From a virus, in the IMG/VR virus record IMGVR_UViG_3300050821_006909, positions 1-38,671 of that record: a stretch of 38,671 nt of DNA. The stretch is one strand, 5' to 3'. Position 1 is the first letter of the stretch, and each line of letters opens with the position of its first letter. This document shows, piece by piece, positions 1 to 7,646 of the stretch. The notes under the pieces were generated by a model that saw nothing but the letters and a program-made list of their open reading frames with translations, searched no databases and was not told the origin of the DNA. A program made the translations under genes and the position numbers.

Positions 1-59
1 TGCATTCTGCTACAAACCCGCAAGGTGCTACATACTTCACTTCACTCCCCCGGAGATAA
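1..59 (+). CDS. C-terminal end of large terminase (partial, 5' end lies at the far right of the window)
   Basis: Codons from base 3 read HSATNPQGATYFTSLPRR and stop with TAA at 57-59, three bases before the ATG of the next gene. This reads like a genuine protein tail, and nothing else explains an open frame at the edge. The large terminase at the right edge is still open at its last base, so this is most simply its C-terminus on a circular or permuted molecule. Direct joining of the two ends puts this piece in the wrong frame: two leftover bases (gc) on the right and two (tg) on the left need two more bases modulo three. I infer a small gap or assembly trim at the junction, not a real frameshift. 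Confidence 0.6.
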   Translation, partial: HSATNPQGATYFTSLPRR

Positions 60-61
60 TC

Positions 62-226
62 ATGGGCGTTTCCCGCAAACCGATCACCCCGAAGTCCCCC
101 TCGCAAAACCCCGTGTCCTTCTACAAGGGCAAGGAACAAGGCGGCGCTGAAGGCAAGCCCGAGAAAGTGGGCGAAAAGCTTGTCGGCGGTCCGATGCGCG
201 AAGTAATGCGTCGCAAGGGTCTGTAA
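62..226 (+). CDS. small basic protein, 54 aa, unknown function
   Basis: ATG at 62 with a GGAGA ribosome-binding site at 52-56. The product starts MGVSRKPITPKSPSQNP and ends in a basic MREVMRRKGL tail. It is rich in Lys, Arg, Gly and Pro with no predicted membrane segment. It is the first of five tiny genes packed between terminase and portal with touching or overlapping ends; the next gene starts at the base after its stop. The position suggests a late, possibly virion-associated product, but I recognise no domain. Confidence 0.7.
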   Translation: MGVSRKPITPKSPSQNPVSFYKGKEQGGAEGKPEKVGEKLVGGPMREVMRRKGL

Positions 227-451
227 GTGATCGCCTCACACGAAGCGAATCCGGTTCGGGTGAACGCCACTCGCATCTTGGAAGTTACCGGGATCGTCTT
301 CCGCTTGGAAGATGGGCGGAACTACGAGGCGCAGGAGGGCATGCTCTCCCGGTATGCTCCGGTCGCGGGCGACTATCTCGTAACGCAGGAAGACGGTTAC
401 GAGTACTTCAACCCGAAAGAAGTTTTCGAGCGCAAGTACAGGAGCCTGTGA
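227..451 (+). CDS. small conserved-looking phage protein, 74 aa
   Basis: GTG start immediately after the preceding TAA, suggesting translational coupling. The middle and C-terminus (GDYLVTQEDGYEYFNPKEVF followed by ERKYRSL) resemble small proteins commonly found near terminase and portal genes in phages. It looks like a compact beta-rich domain; unlike its neighbours it is acidic to neutral. Function unknown. The stop overlaps the next ATG by one base. Confidence 0.75.
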   Translation: MIASHEANPVRVNATRILEVTGIVFRLEDGRNYEAQEGMLSRYAPVAGDYLVTQEDGYEYFNPKEVFERKYRSL

Positions 452-597
452 TGGAAAACAAGAAAGGCCGGATGAACCGGGTTTATACGGCCCCCGGTAA
501 GAAAGCGCCCGAGTCCGCCATCAAGGGCGGCGGTAAGGCAACCGATCCGGCGATGAAGAAAAGCGCACCGCCGAAGACCCCACGCATGGGCGGCTGA
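451..597 (+). CDS. tiny Lys-rich protein, 48 aa, unknown function
   Basis: ATG at 451 overlaps the previous TGA (TGATG). The product begins MENKKGRMNRVYTAPGKKAP and continues with Lys, Gly, Pro and Ala, with no hydrophobic core, so it is probably disordered. It belongs with the row of small basic late genes. It might bind DNA or act in the head, but this is only inference from charge and position. Confidence 0.6.
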   Translation: MENKKGRMNRVYTAPGKKAPESAIKGGGKATDPAMKKSAPPKTPRMGG

Positions 598-598
598 C

Positions 599-742
599 GT
601 GGCGCACCGCGAACCGAAAGACGCGAAGATGAGCGAGTCGGGCGCGAAGGACGTGCGCAAGACCCCAGGCAAGGGCAGCAAGATGCCGCCGATGCCTGCT
701 GCGAAAACGTCGATGAAACCCAAAATGAAGAAGGGGCGGTAA
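599..742 (+). CDS. tiny Lys/Met-rich protein, 47 aa, unknown function
   Basis: GTG at 599, one base after the previous stop; an internal ATG at 629 is an alternative start. The product begins MAHREPKDAKMSESGAKDVR and ends KPKMKKGR. Strongly basic, probably disordered. The stop TAA overlaps the next ATG (TAATG). No recognised domain; retained because it fills the operon without gaps and has the same character as its neighbours. Confidence 0.55.
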   Translation: MAHREPKDAKMSESGAKDVRKTPGKGSKMPPMPAAKTSMKPKMKKGR

Positions 743-960
743 TGGCTACAAAGAAAGACAAGCGCGGCAACAATGGGCGCAACTGGTCGGAATCGGTTGA
801 ATTGCGCCTGGGTAACCCCTACGGCGGCAAGAAGACGGATACGATTTTTGGGCGTACGTCTAAAAAGCCGGAAGAGGACGATCGTAGTGCCCCGACGCCA
901 CGTGACAGGAATTCTGGGTCATCGCTTGAAAGAAAGCTGAAAGGGAAAGTCATTGGATGA
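742..960 (+). CDS. small charged protein, 72 aa, unknown function
   Basis: Starts MATKKDKRGNNGRNWSESVE and ends SSLERKLKGKVIG. Highly charged and hydrophilic with no recognised motif. It overlaps the gene before by one base and the HNH gene after it by four bases (ATGA), so it is part of the same translationally coupled string. Confidence 0.65.
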   Translation: MATKKDKRGNNGRNWSESVELRLGNPYGGKKTDTIFGRTSKKPEEDDRSAPTPRDRNSGSSLERKLKGKVIG

Positions 961-1424
961 AACGCATTCCGCTGACGCAAGGTAAGTTCGCCCTCGTAGA
1001 CGACGCTGACTACGAGGCGTTGTCACGTTTTAAGTGGTACCTTCAAAACGATGGGTACGCCGCACGGAATGTGATGACCCCTACGGGGCGCGGAACAGAA
1101 CTGATGCACAGGCGCATTGCAGGCGCGAAGCACGGCGACGACGTCGAAGTAGACCACCGCGACGTGGACAAGCTGAACAACTGCCGCGGCAACCTTCGGT
1201 CATGCGCTCGCGCAGAGAACCTGAGAAACTACCCGAAGCGTATCGACAACACGTCAGGCTTCAAGGGTGTGACCTTGCGCCGTGAGACCGGCAAGTGGCG
1301 CGCACGCATCGGCTTTCGGAATCGCTACATCAATCTTGGAACTTTCGACACCGCCGAATTGGCGCACGAGTTCTACTGTCTCGCGGCTGATATGCTGCAC
1401 GGCGAATTTGCGAGGCACGCGTAA
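957..1424 (+). CDS. HNH homing endonuclease with AP2 DNA-binding domain, 155 aa
   Basis: The central region has the HNH pattern: VDHRDVDKLNNCRGNLR, with the His/Asp pair around residue 62 followed by the N-rich loop. The C-terminal part (TSGFKGVTLRRETGKWRARI, then LGTFDTAELAHEFY) is a typical AP2 domain. Such genes are free-standing homing endonucleases that cut related genomes and spread themselves. It lies cleanly between small genes and the portal, overlapping both by a few bases, so its insertion disrupts nothing visible. Two other HNH genes occur in the window. Confidence 0.9.
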   Translation: MKRIPLTQGKFALVDDADYEALSRFKWYLQNDGYAARNVMTPTGRGTELMHRRIAGAKHGDDVEVDHRDVDKLNNCRGNLRSCARAENLRNYPKRIDNTSGFKGVTLRRETGKWRARIGFRNRYINLGTFDTAELAHEFYCLAADMLHGEFARHA

Positions 1425-3610
1425 TGGCCCGGAAAGGCGTAAAGAAGAAAGAGAAGTTCGAGGATTTGCCGGTTCTTGAGACCGTGGATAGCCGCGCCAT
1501 CGACGCAGAAAGGCTGGACGAGGAGATTGAGAATTGGGCGGAAGATCAAGGCTCCGACGCGTACATCGACGCGTGCAAGCTCTATCCGAAGATTCAGAAA
1601 AGCTACGAAAATAAGCAACAGCAGTCCGATTGGTGCGAAGAATATTACAATATTTACAACGCAAGGCCTGACGAGAACGCGCAGTACTCAGGCAACAGCC
1701 AGTGCTACGTCCCTGCCGTGCGAGACGCAGTCAATGCGCGGTGCAAGCGCACGTTAGCCACGCTGTTCCCCGCGAACTACAAACACGTCGATGCTGTAGG
1801 TCCGGCCTCAGTGACGCCCTACCCGACACTCGCGCTGCTTGAGCACTATATCCGCAAAACGAATCTTAAAGACATCGTTCGCGCCGACCTACTAGCAGGC
1901 GATGTTACCGGCCAGTGGGCGCTCTACGTCGACTGGATGCGCACCACGCGGCGCATTACCGAACTGGTGAAAAAACCTCCCCTGCTTACGGATGAGGAAT
2001 CCGGCGTTGAGGCAGAAGATATCACCGTTGATGAAGAATGGGATATCGAAGAGAAAGAGATCATCGATGAAATGCCGGACATCACGCCGATCTCGGTTGA
2101 CGACCTTGCGGTTTATCCGCCTACGGTGAACGACATCGAGAAGGCGACGGCTACGGCTATTCGTCTTCGTCTTACGAAAGAATCCGTTCAGCAGTTCATT
2201 GACGAAGGTGTATTCGTCGGTTGGAACGCTAAAGAGATCATGGACAATCTGAACGAACCGGACGGCGGGCGCCAAAAGCGCGTACCGAACAAGCGGCGCA
2301 CAGCGGACGCAGGGGTTCGGACAGAGGGAACGTACAAATACGCATTAATTTATGAAGTTCACACAAACCTCGAACTGGAAGAAGGCAAGGGCAAGGAGCC
2401 GTGTTTTGTCTACTACGCTGGCCCTGAGGTCGTTCTTGGCATTATCCGCAACCCATTTTGGTCTAAGAAGCGCCCGATCATCACCGCGCCGGTTGAGCGC
2501 ATCCAAGGCACGATCTACGGCATAAGCCGCATTGAGCCCGTCAAGTACCTGCAGTGGAATTTGAACGATTTCTGGAATATGGGAATGGATTCTGCGCAAT
2601 ACGCGCTTCTGCCTATTGTGATGACCGATCCGCTCGCGAACCCGAACTACCAGTCGATGGTAATGGGCTTGGCGGCAGTATGGCTGACGAACCCGCAAAC
2701 GACTGAGTTCGCGCAATTCCCGGCGATCTACAAAGACGCCGTAGGCCTGTGCAACGCCATCAAGTCGCAGATCCAAGAATCGATGGATGTGAACGACGCG
2801 ATGCTAGGCAAGGCGCCACCGGGCAAGAAGAACCAGGCGCAAGCCGCCGCGCAAGCGCAGTCGCAGGAGTCGAACATCATCGACCACGCCAAGCGCTATG
2901 AGGGCGTGATGCTGAACCCGCTGCTTGAACGCATGTTCGAACTCGATCGTCAGTTCCGCACGAAGGAATTGACCGTGGTCACGATGGGCGAAGTCGGCGC
3001 GCGCGCCAAGCAGGAAGAGATTCCCGTCCAGGCGTTCAGTGAGCGTTACTTCTTCCGCTGGTGCGGCACGGCCTATCAGACCGGCATGCAACGCATGCAG
3101 CAAATGATCGCGTGGATGAACGTGCTGCGCGGTGTACCGCCGCAACAGCTTGACGGGCGTCGCCTGAACGTCGGCCCGATCCTTGAGATGGGCACCGAGC
3201 AGATATTCGGACCAGAAGTGGCGCCGCGCATTCTGATCGATGAGCGCAACCTCTACCATGTCGAACCGTCCGACGAAAACCTGATGATGCACAACGGCAT
3301 GCCTGCCGAAGTGCATCCAGCGGATGACGACAAACGACACATTACCGAGCACATGCACGGCGCGCAGTTGACCGGCGATCCGCACGGCCTGTTCCGCGCG
3401 CACATTCAGGCGCACCAGCAAGCCATGCAGCAGAAGATGCAGCAGGCGCAAGGCCCGCAACCCGGCCAGCAAGGCGCACCGGGCGGCGCGGGTCCAGGCA
3501 TCGCAGGAACGCCGCGCCCCGGCGCGCAACCCGGCCAGCCGCGCCCGCAAGGGCCTCCAGGCATGGTGCACCCTGATCAGATGGCAGACCCGCAGGCGGG
3601 GCCACGATGA
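1424..3610 (+). CDS. portal protein, 728 aa
   Basis: Recognised from size, position after terminase and before scaffold/capsid, and sequence character. It has a charged N-terminus and a long alpha/beta core with aromatic-rich stretches (SDWCEEYYNIYNARP; VKYLQWNLNDFWNMGMDS), a helical region QAQAAAQAQSQESNIIDHAK matching the portal stem/crown style, and a C-terminal tail rich in Gln, Pro and Gly from about residue 660. The length fits podovirus portals of the P22-to-N4 size range. Portals form the dodecameric DNA channel at the head vertex and dock the terminase. ATG at 1424 overlaps the previous TAA by one base. The Pro/Gln/Gly tail is probably disordered. Confidence 0.85.
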   Translation: MARKGVKKKEKFEDLPVLETVDSRAIDAERLDEEIENWAEDQGSDAYIDACKLYPKIQKSYENKQQQSDWCEEYYNIYNARPDENAQYSGNSQCYVPAVRDAVNARCKRTLATLFPANYKHVDAVGPASVTPYPTLALLEHYIRKTNLKDIVRADLLAGDVTGQWALYVDWMRTTRRITELVKKPPLLTDEESGVEAEDITVDEEWDIEEKEIIDEMPDITPISVDDLAVYPPTVNDIEKATATAIRLRLTKESVQQFIDEGVFVGWNAKEIMDNLNEPDGGRQKRVPNKRRTADAGVRTEGTYKYALIYEVHTNLELEEGKGKEPCFVYYAGPEVVLGIIRNPFWSKKRPIITAPVERIQGTIYGISRIEPVKYLQWNLNDFWNMGMDSAQYALLPIVMTDPLANPNYQSMVMGLAAVWLTNPQTTEFAQFPAIYKDAVGLCNAIKSQIQESMDVNDAMLGKAPPGKKNQAQAAAQAQSQESNIIDHAKRYEGVMLNPLLERMFELDRQFRTKELTVVTMGEVGARAKQEEIPVQAFSERYFFRWCGTAYQTGMQRMQQMIAWMNVLRGVPPQQLDGRRLNVGPILEMGTEQIFGPEVAPRILIDERNLYHVEPSDENLMMHNGMPAEVHPADDDKRHITEHMHGAQLTGDPHGLFRAHIQAHQQAMQQKMQQAQGPQPGQQGAPGGAGPGIAGTPRPGAQPGQPRPQGPPGMVHPDQMADPQAGPR

Positions 3611-3948
3611 TCGCTCGCTCCACACCCTGGGGCACAATACAAACCGGGCCAGAATTCGCCCGGTTGTCTGCGCTTGAGCAGAAAGCGGTGATCGCGCACG
3701 AACGCGGGCATATCCATCATCGGCACTTCTGGAAACGCATTGGCTGGCTTCTGACGAAAGGTATCGGAAAGAAGTCGCTCGAGCATTTTTTGAAGATGTG
3801 CGAGACGCAGGAACTGGAAGCCGATCGCTACGCCGTGTCAACGGGGCACGCCGACGGTCTTGCGTGTTTCTTGCTTCGAAGCCCCCTAGATGTCAAGCTA
3901 GTCGGATATCCTACGCACCGCCAAAGGCTGGAGGCTATCCGTGGCTGA
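3607..3948 (+). CDS. minimal M48-like zinc metallopeptidase, 113 aa
   Basis: The sequence VIAHERGHIHH gives HExxH at residues 31-35, and CETQELEADRYAVSTGH at about 65-81 carries the ExEAD signature that supplies the third zinc ligand in M48 (HtpX/Ste24-like) peptidases. The region between contains one helical, partly hydrophobic segment (FWKRIGWLLTKG). At 113 aa it is far shorter than cellular M48 enzymes and keeps little beyond the catalytic core. It starts in the portal stop codon (ATGA). Placement beside the portal suggests a virion-maturation or injected protease, but the substrate is unknown. Confidence 0.75.
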   Translation: MIARSTPWGTIQTGPEFARLSALEQKAVIAHERGHIHHRHFWKRIGWLLTKGIGKKSLEHFLKMCETQELEADRYAVSTGHADGLACFLLRSPLDVKLVGYPTHRQRLEAIRG

Positions 3949-4846
3949 TGAATTCTTTATCACCCCCTATCGTGTCCGGTCCGCCGGGACCGATGTCCCG
4001 CCAGAGGAAGTGCAGGCGGCAATCAATTCGCTCGCGCAGCAAGTCACGGTCGATCTGAATCTACTGGCGTCAGGCACGTTGCCTTTGAACGCAGTCACGC
4101 AAAACCCGCTGGACAACTCCACGCTAGTAGCGACTGACGCGTTCGTGAACCAACAGAACAGCCGTGCTACAGCGACGGTTCCGTTCGCGGTTACGGGCGG
4201 GCTCTACAATCAGGCGTCGCGCGGCAGCGGCGCGCAGATCGTCATATTCGCTTCAGGCGGCGTGGTCTCTGGGGTTTTGACGATCTCGAATCCCGGCAGC
4301 GGGTACGCAGTGGGCGATCTGCTGATTCTGGCGGCGGGCAACTATGATGCGATCGTTCGCGTAACTGGCGTTTCCGGCAGCGGAATTACCAGTGTCGGGA
4401 TTCCTTATGGTGGAACGGGGTACACGACGGGAGTAGTCGCAGCCGCAGTTGACGTACCGCCTGGCCGTCGCACGGTCACCTTCACAGGCGTGCTCACCAG
4501 CAATGTGACTTTCGTCATCCAGAACGGAACCTACAACACCGCGTCGCGGCAAGTGGAGTTCAATAACAACACGACGGGTGCGTTCACGCTCACGGTTTTC
4601 CTGAGCAACGGCGCGGGGGGCACGACCGGAAACGGTGTCGTGCTGCCGCAAGGCACGAACAACTCCACGGCGATCCTGCTTCAGACTGACGGCGTGAACG
4701 ACGTTTGGCCCGCGGTCTCCCTCCTGGGCGAAGGTACAGCGAACTTCGGCGTAGCGTTTCTCGCGTACTTCAACTCGCTCCCGACCACGCTCCCCGGAAC
4801 AGCGGGCGTGATCTGGAACAACGGGGGCACGCTATCTCAATCGTGA
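3941..4846 (+). CDS. fibre-like virion protein, 301 aa
   Basis: GTG at 3941 inside the end of the peptidase gene. The N-terminal 90 residues (ADEFFITPYRVRSAGTDVPP) resemble a virion-attachment region. The middle has Gly-rich beta motifs found in phage tail proteins (NPGSGYAVGDLLILAAGNYD and GIPYGGTGYTTG), then Thr/Asn-rich beta repeats. The C-terminus ends GVIWNNGGTLSQS, echoed by the next gene product. Likely a tail fibre or tail-associated protein. No enzymatic motif is visible. Confidence 0.65.
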   Translation: MADEFFITPYRVRSAGTDVPPEEVQAAINSLAQQVTVDLNLLASGTLPLNAVTQNPLDNSTLVATDAFVNQQNSRATATVPFAVTGGLYNQASRGSGAQIVIFASGGVVSGVLTISNPGSGYAVGDLLILAAGNYDAIVRVTGVSGSGITSVGIPYGGTGYTTGVVAAAVDVPPGRRTVTFTGVLTSNVTFVIQNGTYNTASRQVEFNNNTTGAFTLTVFLSNGAGGTTGNGVVLPQGTNNSTAILLQTDGVNDVWPAVSLLGEGTANFGVAFLAYFNSLPTTLPGTAGVIWNNGGTLSQS

Positions 4847-5076
4847 CCGGAACACTTCAACCTATAAACGGCAGCGAAGTCGTCATGATTCGCCAGTGCC
4901 AGAACGGGGAAAACGTGCTTTGTGCGGTCAGTTTGACTACACTAGCAGCGCTCCTGTCACCGCCGCCAGTGTGGGGCGGGTTTGGATGGAGCGCGGGACT
5001 CGCGCCTTTACCTACAGTGCAACCCGAAACACCGGGCGTAGTTTGGAATAACGGCGGATCGATTTCGATATCATGA
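4843..5076 (+). CDS. small fibre-associated protein, 77 aa
   Basis: GTG at 4843 overlaps the previous TGA by four bases. The product starts MTGTLQPINGSEVVMIRQCQ and ends PGVVWNNGGSISIS, the same terminal motif as the protein before it. The short beta domain near the N-terminus and shared tail suggest a companion piece of the same fibre or a chaperone-like cap. It ends by overlapping the tailspike ATG (ATGA), so the three genes form one translational unit. Confidence 0.65.
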   Translation: MTGTLQPINGSEVVMIRQCQNGENVLCAVSLTTLAALLSPPPVWGGFGWSAGLAPLPTVQPETPGVVWNNGGSISIS

Positions 5077-7073
5077 AAAAAATACTAGCCCTTTTACTTT
5101 TCGTCTCGACGGTCGCGCTTGCGCAGAATTACCCGAGCCCGACGTACAAGGCGATCAATGGCACCGCGCAGTACACGCCGAGCCAGTTCGGCGCACTTTG
5201 CAACGGATCGCATGACGACGCGACGGCGATTAACGCCGCCATCACACAGGTGCAGGCCGCGGGCGGCGGGCGCGTGGTATTTCCCCCGGGCATGGTGTGC
5301 GCCATTGGTAGCACCCTCGCGCAGACCGCCAGTAACGTAACGCTCGAATGCGCGATGCACGGCGCGAACGTACCGAACAACAACGGGCCGTTCATTTTCG
5401 GCGCGAATGGTTGTCAGTTAAAGTGGATCGGCGCTTCGGCAGGCACGATGGTCTCCATCGTCTCGCCGACCGTGAACACGTCCAGCTTGCCGCTCAACGG
5501 GAACTCCATCATCGGGATGACGTTCAACGGCAATCTCGGCCTAGCAGCGGATGCCATCTTCATCTCTACGCTCAACGGCGGTACGTTCAAGGACATCACC
5601 GCGTACAACTTCAGCGGATCAAGCACGATTGACCTGAACGTTGCGCACGTCACGAACACGAATTTCAACACGGGCGCCACCGCAAGCTCGCAATGGAACA
5701 CGTTTGACAACATCCAGATCCAGAACTTCATTGGCGGGGGCGGCGTTCCGAGCAGCCCGAGCAACGGTATCAATATCGGCGCGTATGCCGGGGGCGGCGC
5801 GCTGACGGTCAACGCCAGCGAGAACATCTTCCGCAATATCTACATGGAACTCGGCGCGGGCGCGGCGGGCTTTGTGATCGCAGGCGATACGAACCACTTC
5901 CAAAACATCTCCGTCAACCAGTTCTCAAGCACCGCGCCATCGGTTGAGTTCATTATCCGCAATGACGGTTCGAACTTCTTCCCCGGGTCTTCGAACGACT
6001 TTCATGGCTTCGTAGGCACGAACCCCGTGCTTGCGACGGGACAAACGACCTATCCGGCTTGCACGTCGGCGTACACGACATACACGGCGAACACCTGCAC
6101 GAACGGCAATTCGTTCTGGGAAGTGGATGATGGCAACGGCACGCCGAGTCCGACCATCGAACCGGGCGCACAACTCATGTGGCGCGTGGAAGCAGGCTAC
6201 TCGATTGGGCAGGACTTCGGGAATATCGCCATCGGCGACTCTTTCGCGAACGCCCTCGGTGCGATCGGCGCGCACACGACGGAATCCCTGCACATTCGGA
6301 ATAACGCCGGGAACCACATCATCCTCGACAACTCGAACGGCGCGGTGGGCTGGGGTATCACGTTCGACGGTTCGAACAACTTCGTCGTGAACTCGCTCAC
6401 AGGGGGCAGCGGGGAGTTCAAGCTTCCGAGCACTACAGCCTCTTCGTCTACCTCCACTGGCGCGCTCGTGGTAGCGGGCGGCGTGGGGATCGCAGGCACG
6501 CTGAACGCAAATGCTTTGTTCACCGGTAGCGCGACGGTGGGCGGCGGCGCGATCAACTCGACGCCGATCGGCGCGACGACCCCGAGCACGGGAGCGTTCA
6601 CCACGCTTAGCGCAACCGGACTGATTACGCCTTCTACGACAGTCGGGATCAAGGGCACGGCGGCAGCGGACAACGCGCAAGCAGGCAGTATCGGTGTAGT
6701 TGCGGGTCCGGCCACGGCCTCCTCGATCTCGCTCACTGCGAACACCCCCGCGAACATCGTCACACTGAGCTTGCCCGCGGGCGATTGGAACGTGTACGGA
6801 ATTGGAGGCATGACGTGCGCAGCATCGACAACCGCGACGGGCGATCTTGTGGGCATCTCGACCACTTCCGCCACGCTCCCGGCATTCGGCAACTATTGGC
6901 AGTGGTCGGTAGGCGCGGCTTCTGCGCAAACGAATCCGGTGTTTAACTACGCTACGCCGCCAGTACGGATAAACGTTTCCGCCACGACCACGGTCTACAT
7001 GGTGGAGCAGGCTGCGTTCGGAACGAGCACATGCACCGGTCAGGGTACGATCTGGGCGCGTACTGCGCGTTGA
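5073..7073 (+). CDS. tailspike with pectate-lyase-like beta-helix and N-terminal signal peptide, 666 aa
   Basis: Residues 1-18 (MKKILALLLFVSTVALAQ) look like a Sec signal peptide, which is unusual for a virion protein. From about residue 33 the sequence TPSQFGALCNGSHDDATAIN matches the start of phage tailspike beta-helices (pectate lyase 3 type), followed by VQAAGGGRVVFPPG. Long Asn/Gly/Ser/Thr-rich beta repeats follow. The last 170 residues form a separate beta domain (from about STPIGATTPSTGAFTTLSAT to GTIWARTAR) typical of tail-protein C-termini. The expected role is binding and perhaps degrading host surface polysaccharide. Catalytic residues cannot be assigned by eye. Confidence 0.8.
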   Translation: MKKILALLLFVSTVALAQNYPSPTYKAINGTAQYTPSQFGALCNGSHDDATAINAAITQVQAAGGGRVVFPPGMVCAIGSTLAQTASNVTLECAMHGANVPNNNGPFIFGANGCQLKWIGASAGTMVSIVSPTVNTSSLPLNGNSIIGMTFNGNLGLAADAIFISTLNGGTFKDITAYNFSGSSTIDLNVAHVTNTNFNTGATASSQWNTFDNIQIQNFIGGGGVPSSPSNGINIGAYAGGGALTVNASENIFRNIYMELGAGAAGFVIAGDTNHFQNISVNQFSSTAPSVEFIIRNDGSNFFPGSSNDFHGFVGTNPVLATGQTTYPACTSAYTTYTANTCTNGNSFWEVDDGNGTPSPTIEPGAQLMWRVEAGYSIGQDFGNIAIGDSFANALGAIGAHTTESLHIRNNAGNHIILDNSNGAVGWGITFDGSNNFVVNSLTGGSGEFKLPSTTASSSTSTGALVVAGGVGIAGTLNANALFTGSATVGGGAINSTPIGATTPSTGAFTTLSATGLITPSTTVGIKGTAAADNAQAGSIGVVAGPATASSISLTANTPANIVTLSLPAGDWNVYGIGGMTCAASTTATGDLVGISTTSATLPAFGNYWQWSVGAASAQTNPVFNYATPPVRINVSATTTVYMVEQAAFGTSTCTGQGTIWARTAR

Positions 7074-7098
7074 CTTTTAGTAACAAACAGCATATAAC
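7070..7098 (+). promoter_or_regulatory. sigma70-type promoter for the head-gene segment
   Basis: TTGACT at 7070-7075, a 17-base spacer, and TATAAC at 7093-7098. Expected start of transcription is about 7105, upstream of the gene at 7126 and the scaffold and capsid genes. The -35 box overlaps the tailspike stop codon. Spacing and box quality make this one of the best promoter matches in the window. Confidence 0.6.
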
Positions 7099-7125
7099 CG
7101 GCGAAAGCCACTATTGGAGCATATC

Positions 7126-7635
7126 GTGCGAAAAATCCGTTTGGCCGAACTGATCGGCTCGTTGTTCCCGGCGATTCAAGGCCAAACCCCCATTATCGCG
7201 GATAATGGCTCCATGCCCGATCAGATCAGTCTGATCAACGCCATCACGTCGCAGAACCCGTGGCCAGCCACCGCGTACAACGTGTATGCAGGCACTGGCG
7301 CGGTTACACTGTCGCAGCAACAGACGATGGCAGCGGAGCAAAGCTACCTGAATCTGTCCTCGCTTAGTGCTCCCGCAGCAATCACACTCCCGACCGTCGC
7401 GACACTGATTGCGACACTGACGCCGCAGCAAGCGCAAGTCGGTTCCACCATCGTGTGGCGCGTCCTGAACAACTCCGGCTCGACCGCAACGATCACCACA
7501 AACACCGGCTGGACGCTCACCGGGCATGTGGCGATTACGACGCTCACCTGGGTCGATTACATCCTCCAGCTGACCAACGTTGGAACGACGCCCACGGCGA
7601 CCCTGCAATCGGTCGGCACCGGCGTAGCCCCATAA
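7126..7635 (+). CDS. putative head-associated beta protein, 169 aa
   Basis: I chose GTG at 7126 because GGAG at 7116-7119 lies six bases upstream; an upstream in-frame TTG at 7114 has no such site. The protein starts MRKIRLAELIGSLFPAIQ and is then Thr/Ala/Val-rich beta sequence (GSTIVWRVLNNSGSTATITT; WVDYILQLTNVG). Lying directly before scaffold and capsid, behind its own promoter, it could be a head decoration protein, but a small fibre protein is also possible. No family recognised. Confidence 0.65.
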   Translation: MRKIRLAELIGSLFPAIQGQTPIIADNGSMPDQISLINAITSQNPWPATAYNVYAGTGAVTLSQQQTMAAEQSYLNLSSLSAPAAITLPTVATLIATLTPQQAQVGSTIVWRVLNNSGSTATITTNTGWTLTGHVAITTLTWVDYILQLTNVGTTPTATLQSVGTGVAP

Positions 7636-7646
7636 GGAAGCGACAA

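Noticed and set aside
2804-3841. Long minus-strand frame of 345 codons opposite the portal gene
   Set aside because: Arg/His/Leu-rich shadow of a GC-rich gene; the + strand frame is a recognisable portal and has the correct context.
5925-6929. Long minus-strand frame of 334 codons opposite the tailspike
   Set aside because: Arg/Cys-rich shadow frame; the tailspike on the + strand is clear.
7455-7646. Extension of the scaffold gene to 7455
   Set aside because: It would overlap the preceding gene in another frame; ATG 7647 has a good ribosome-binding site and sensible N-terminus.
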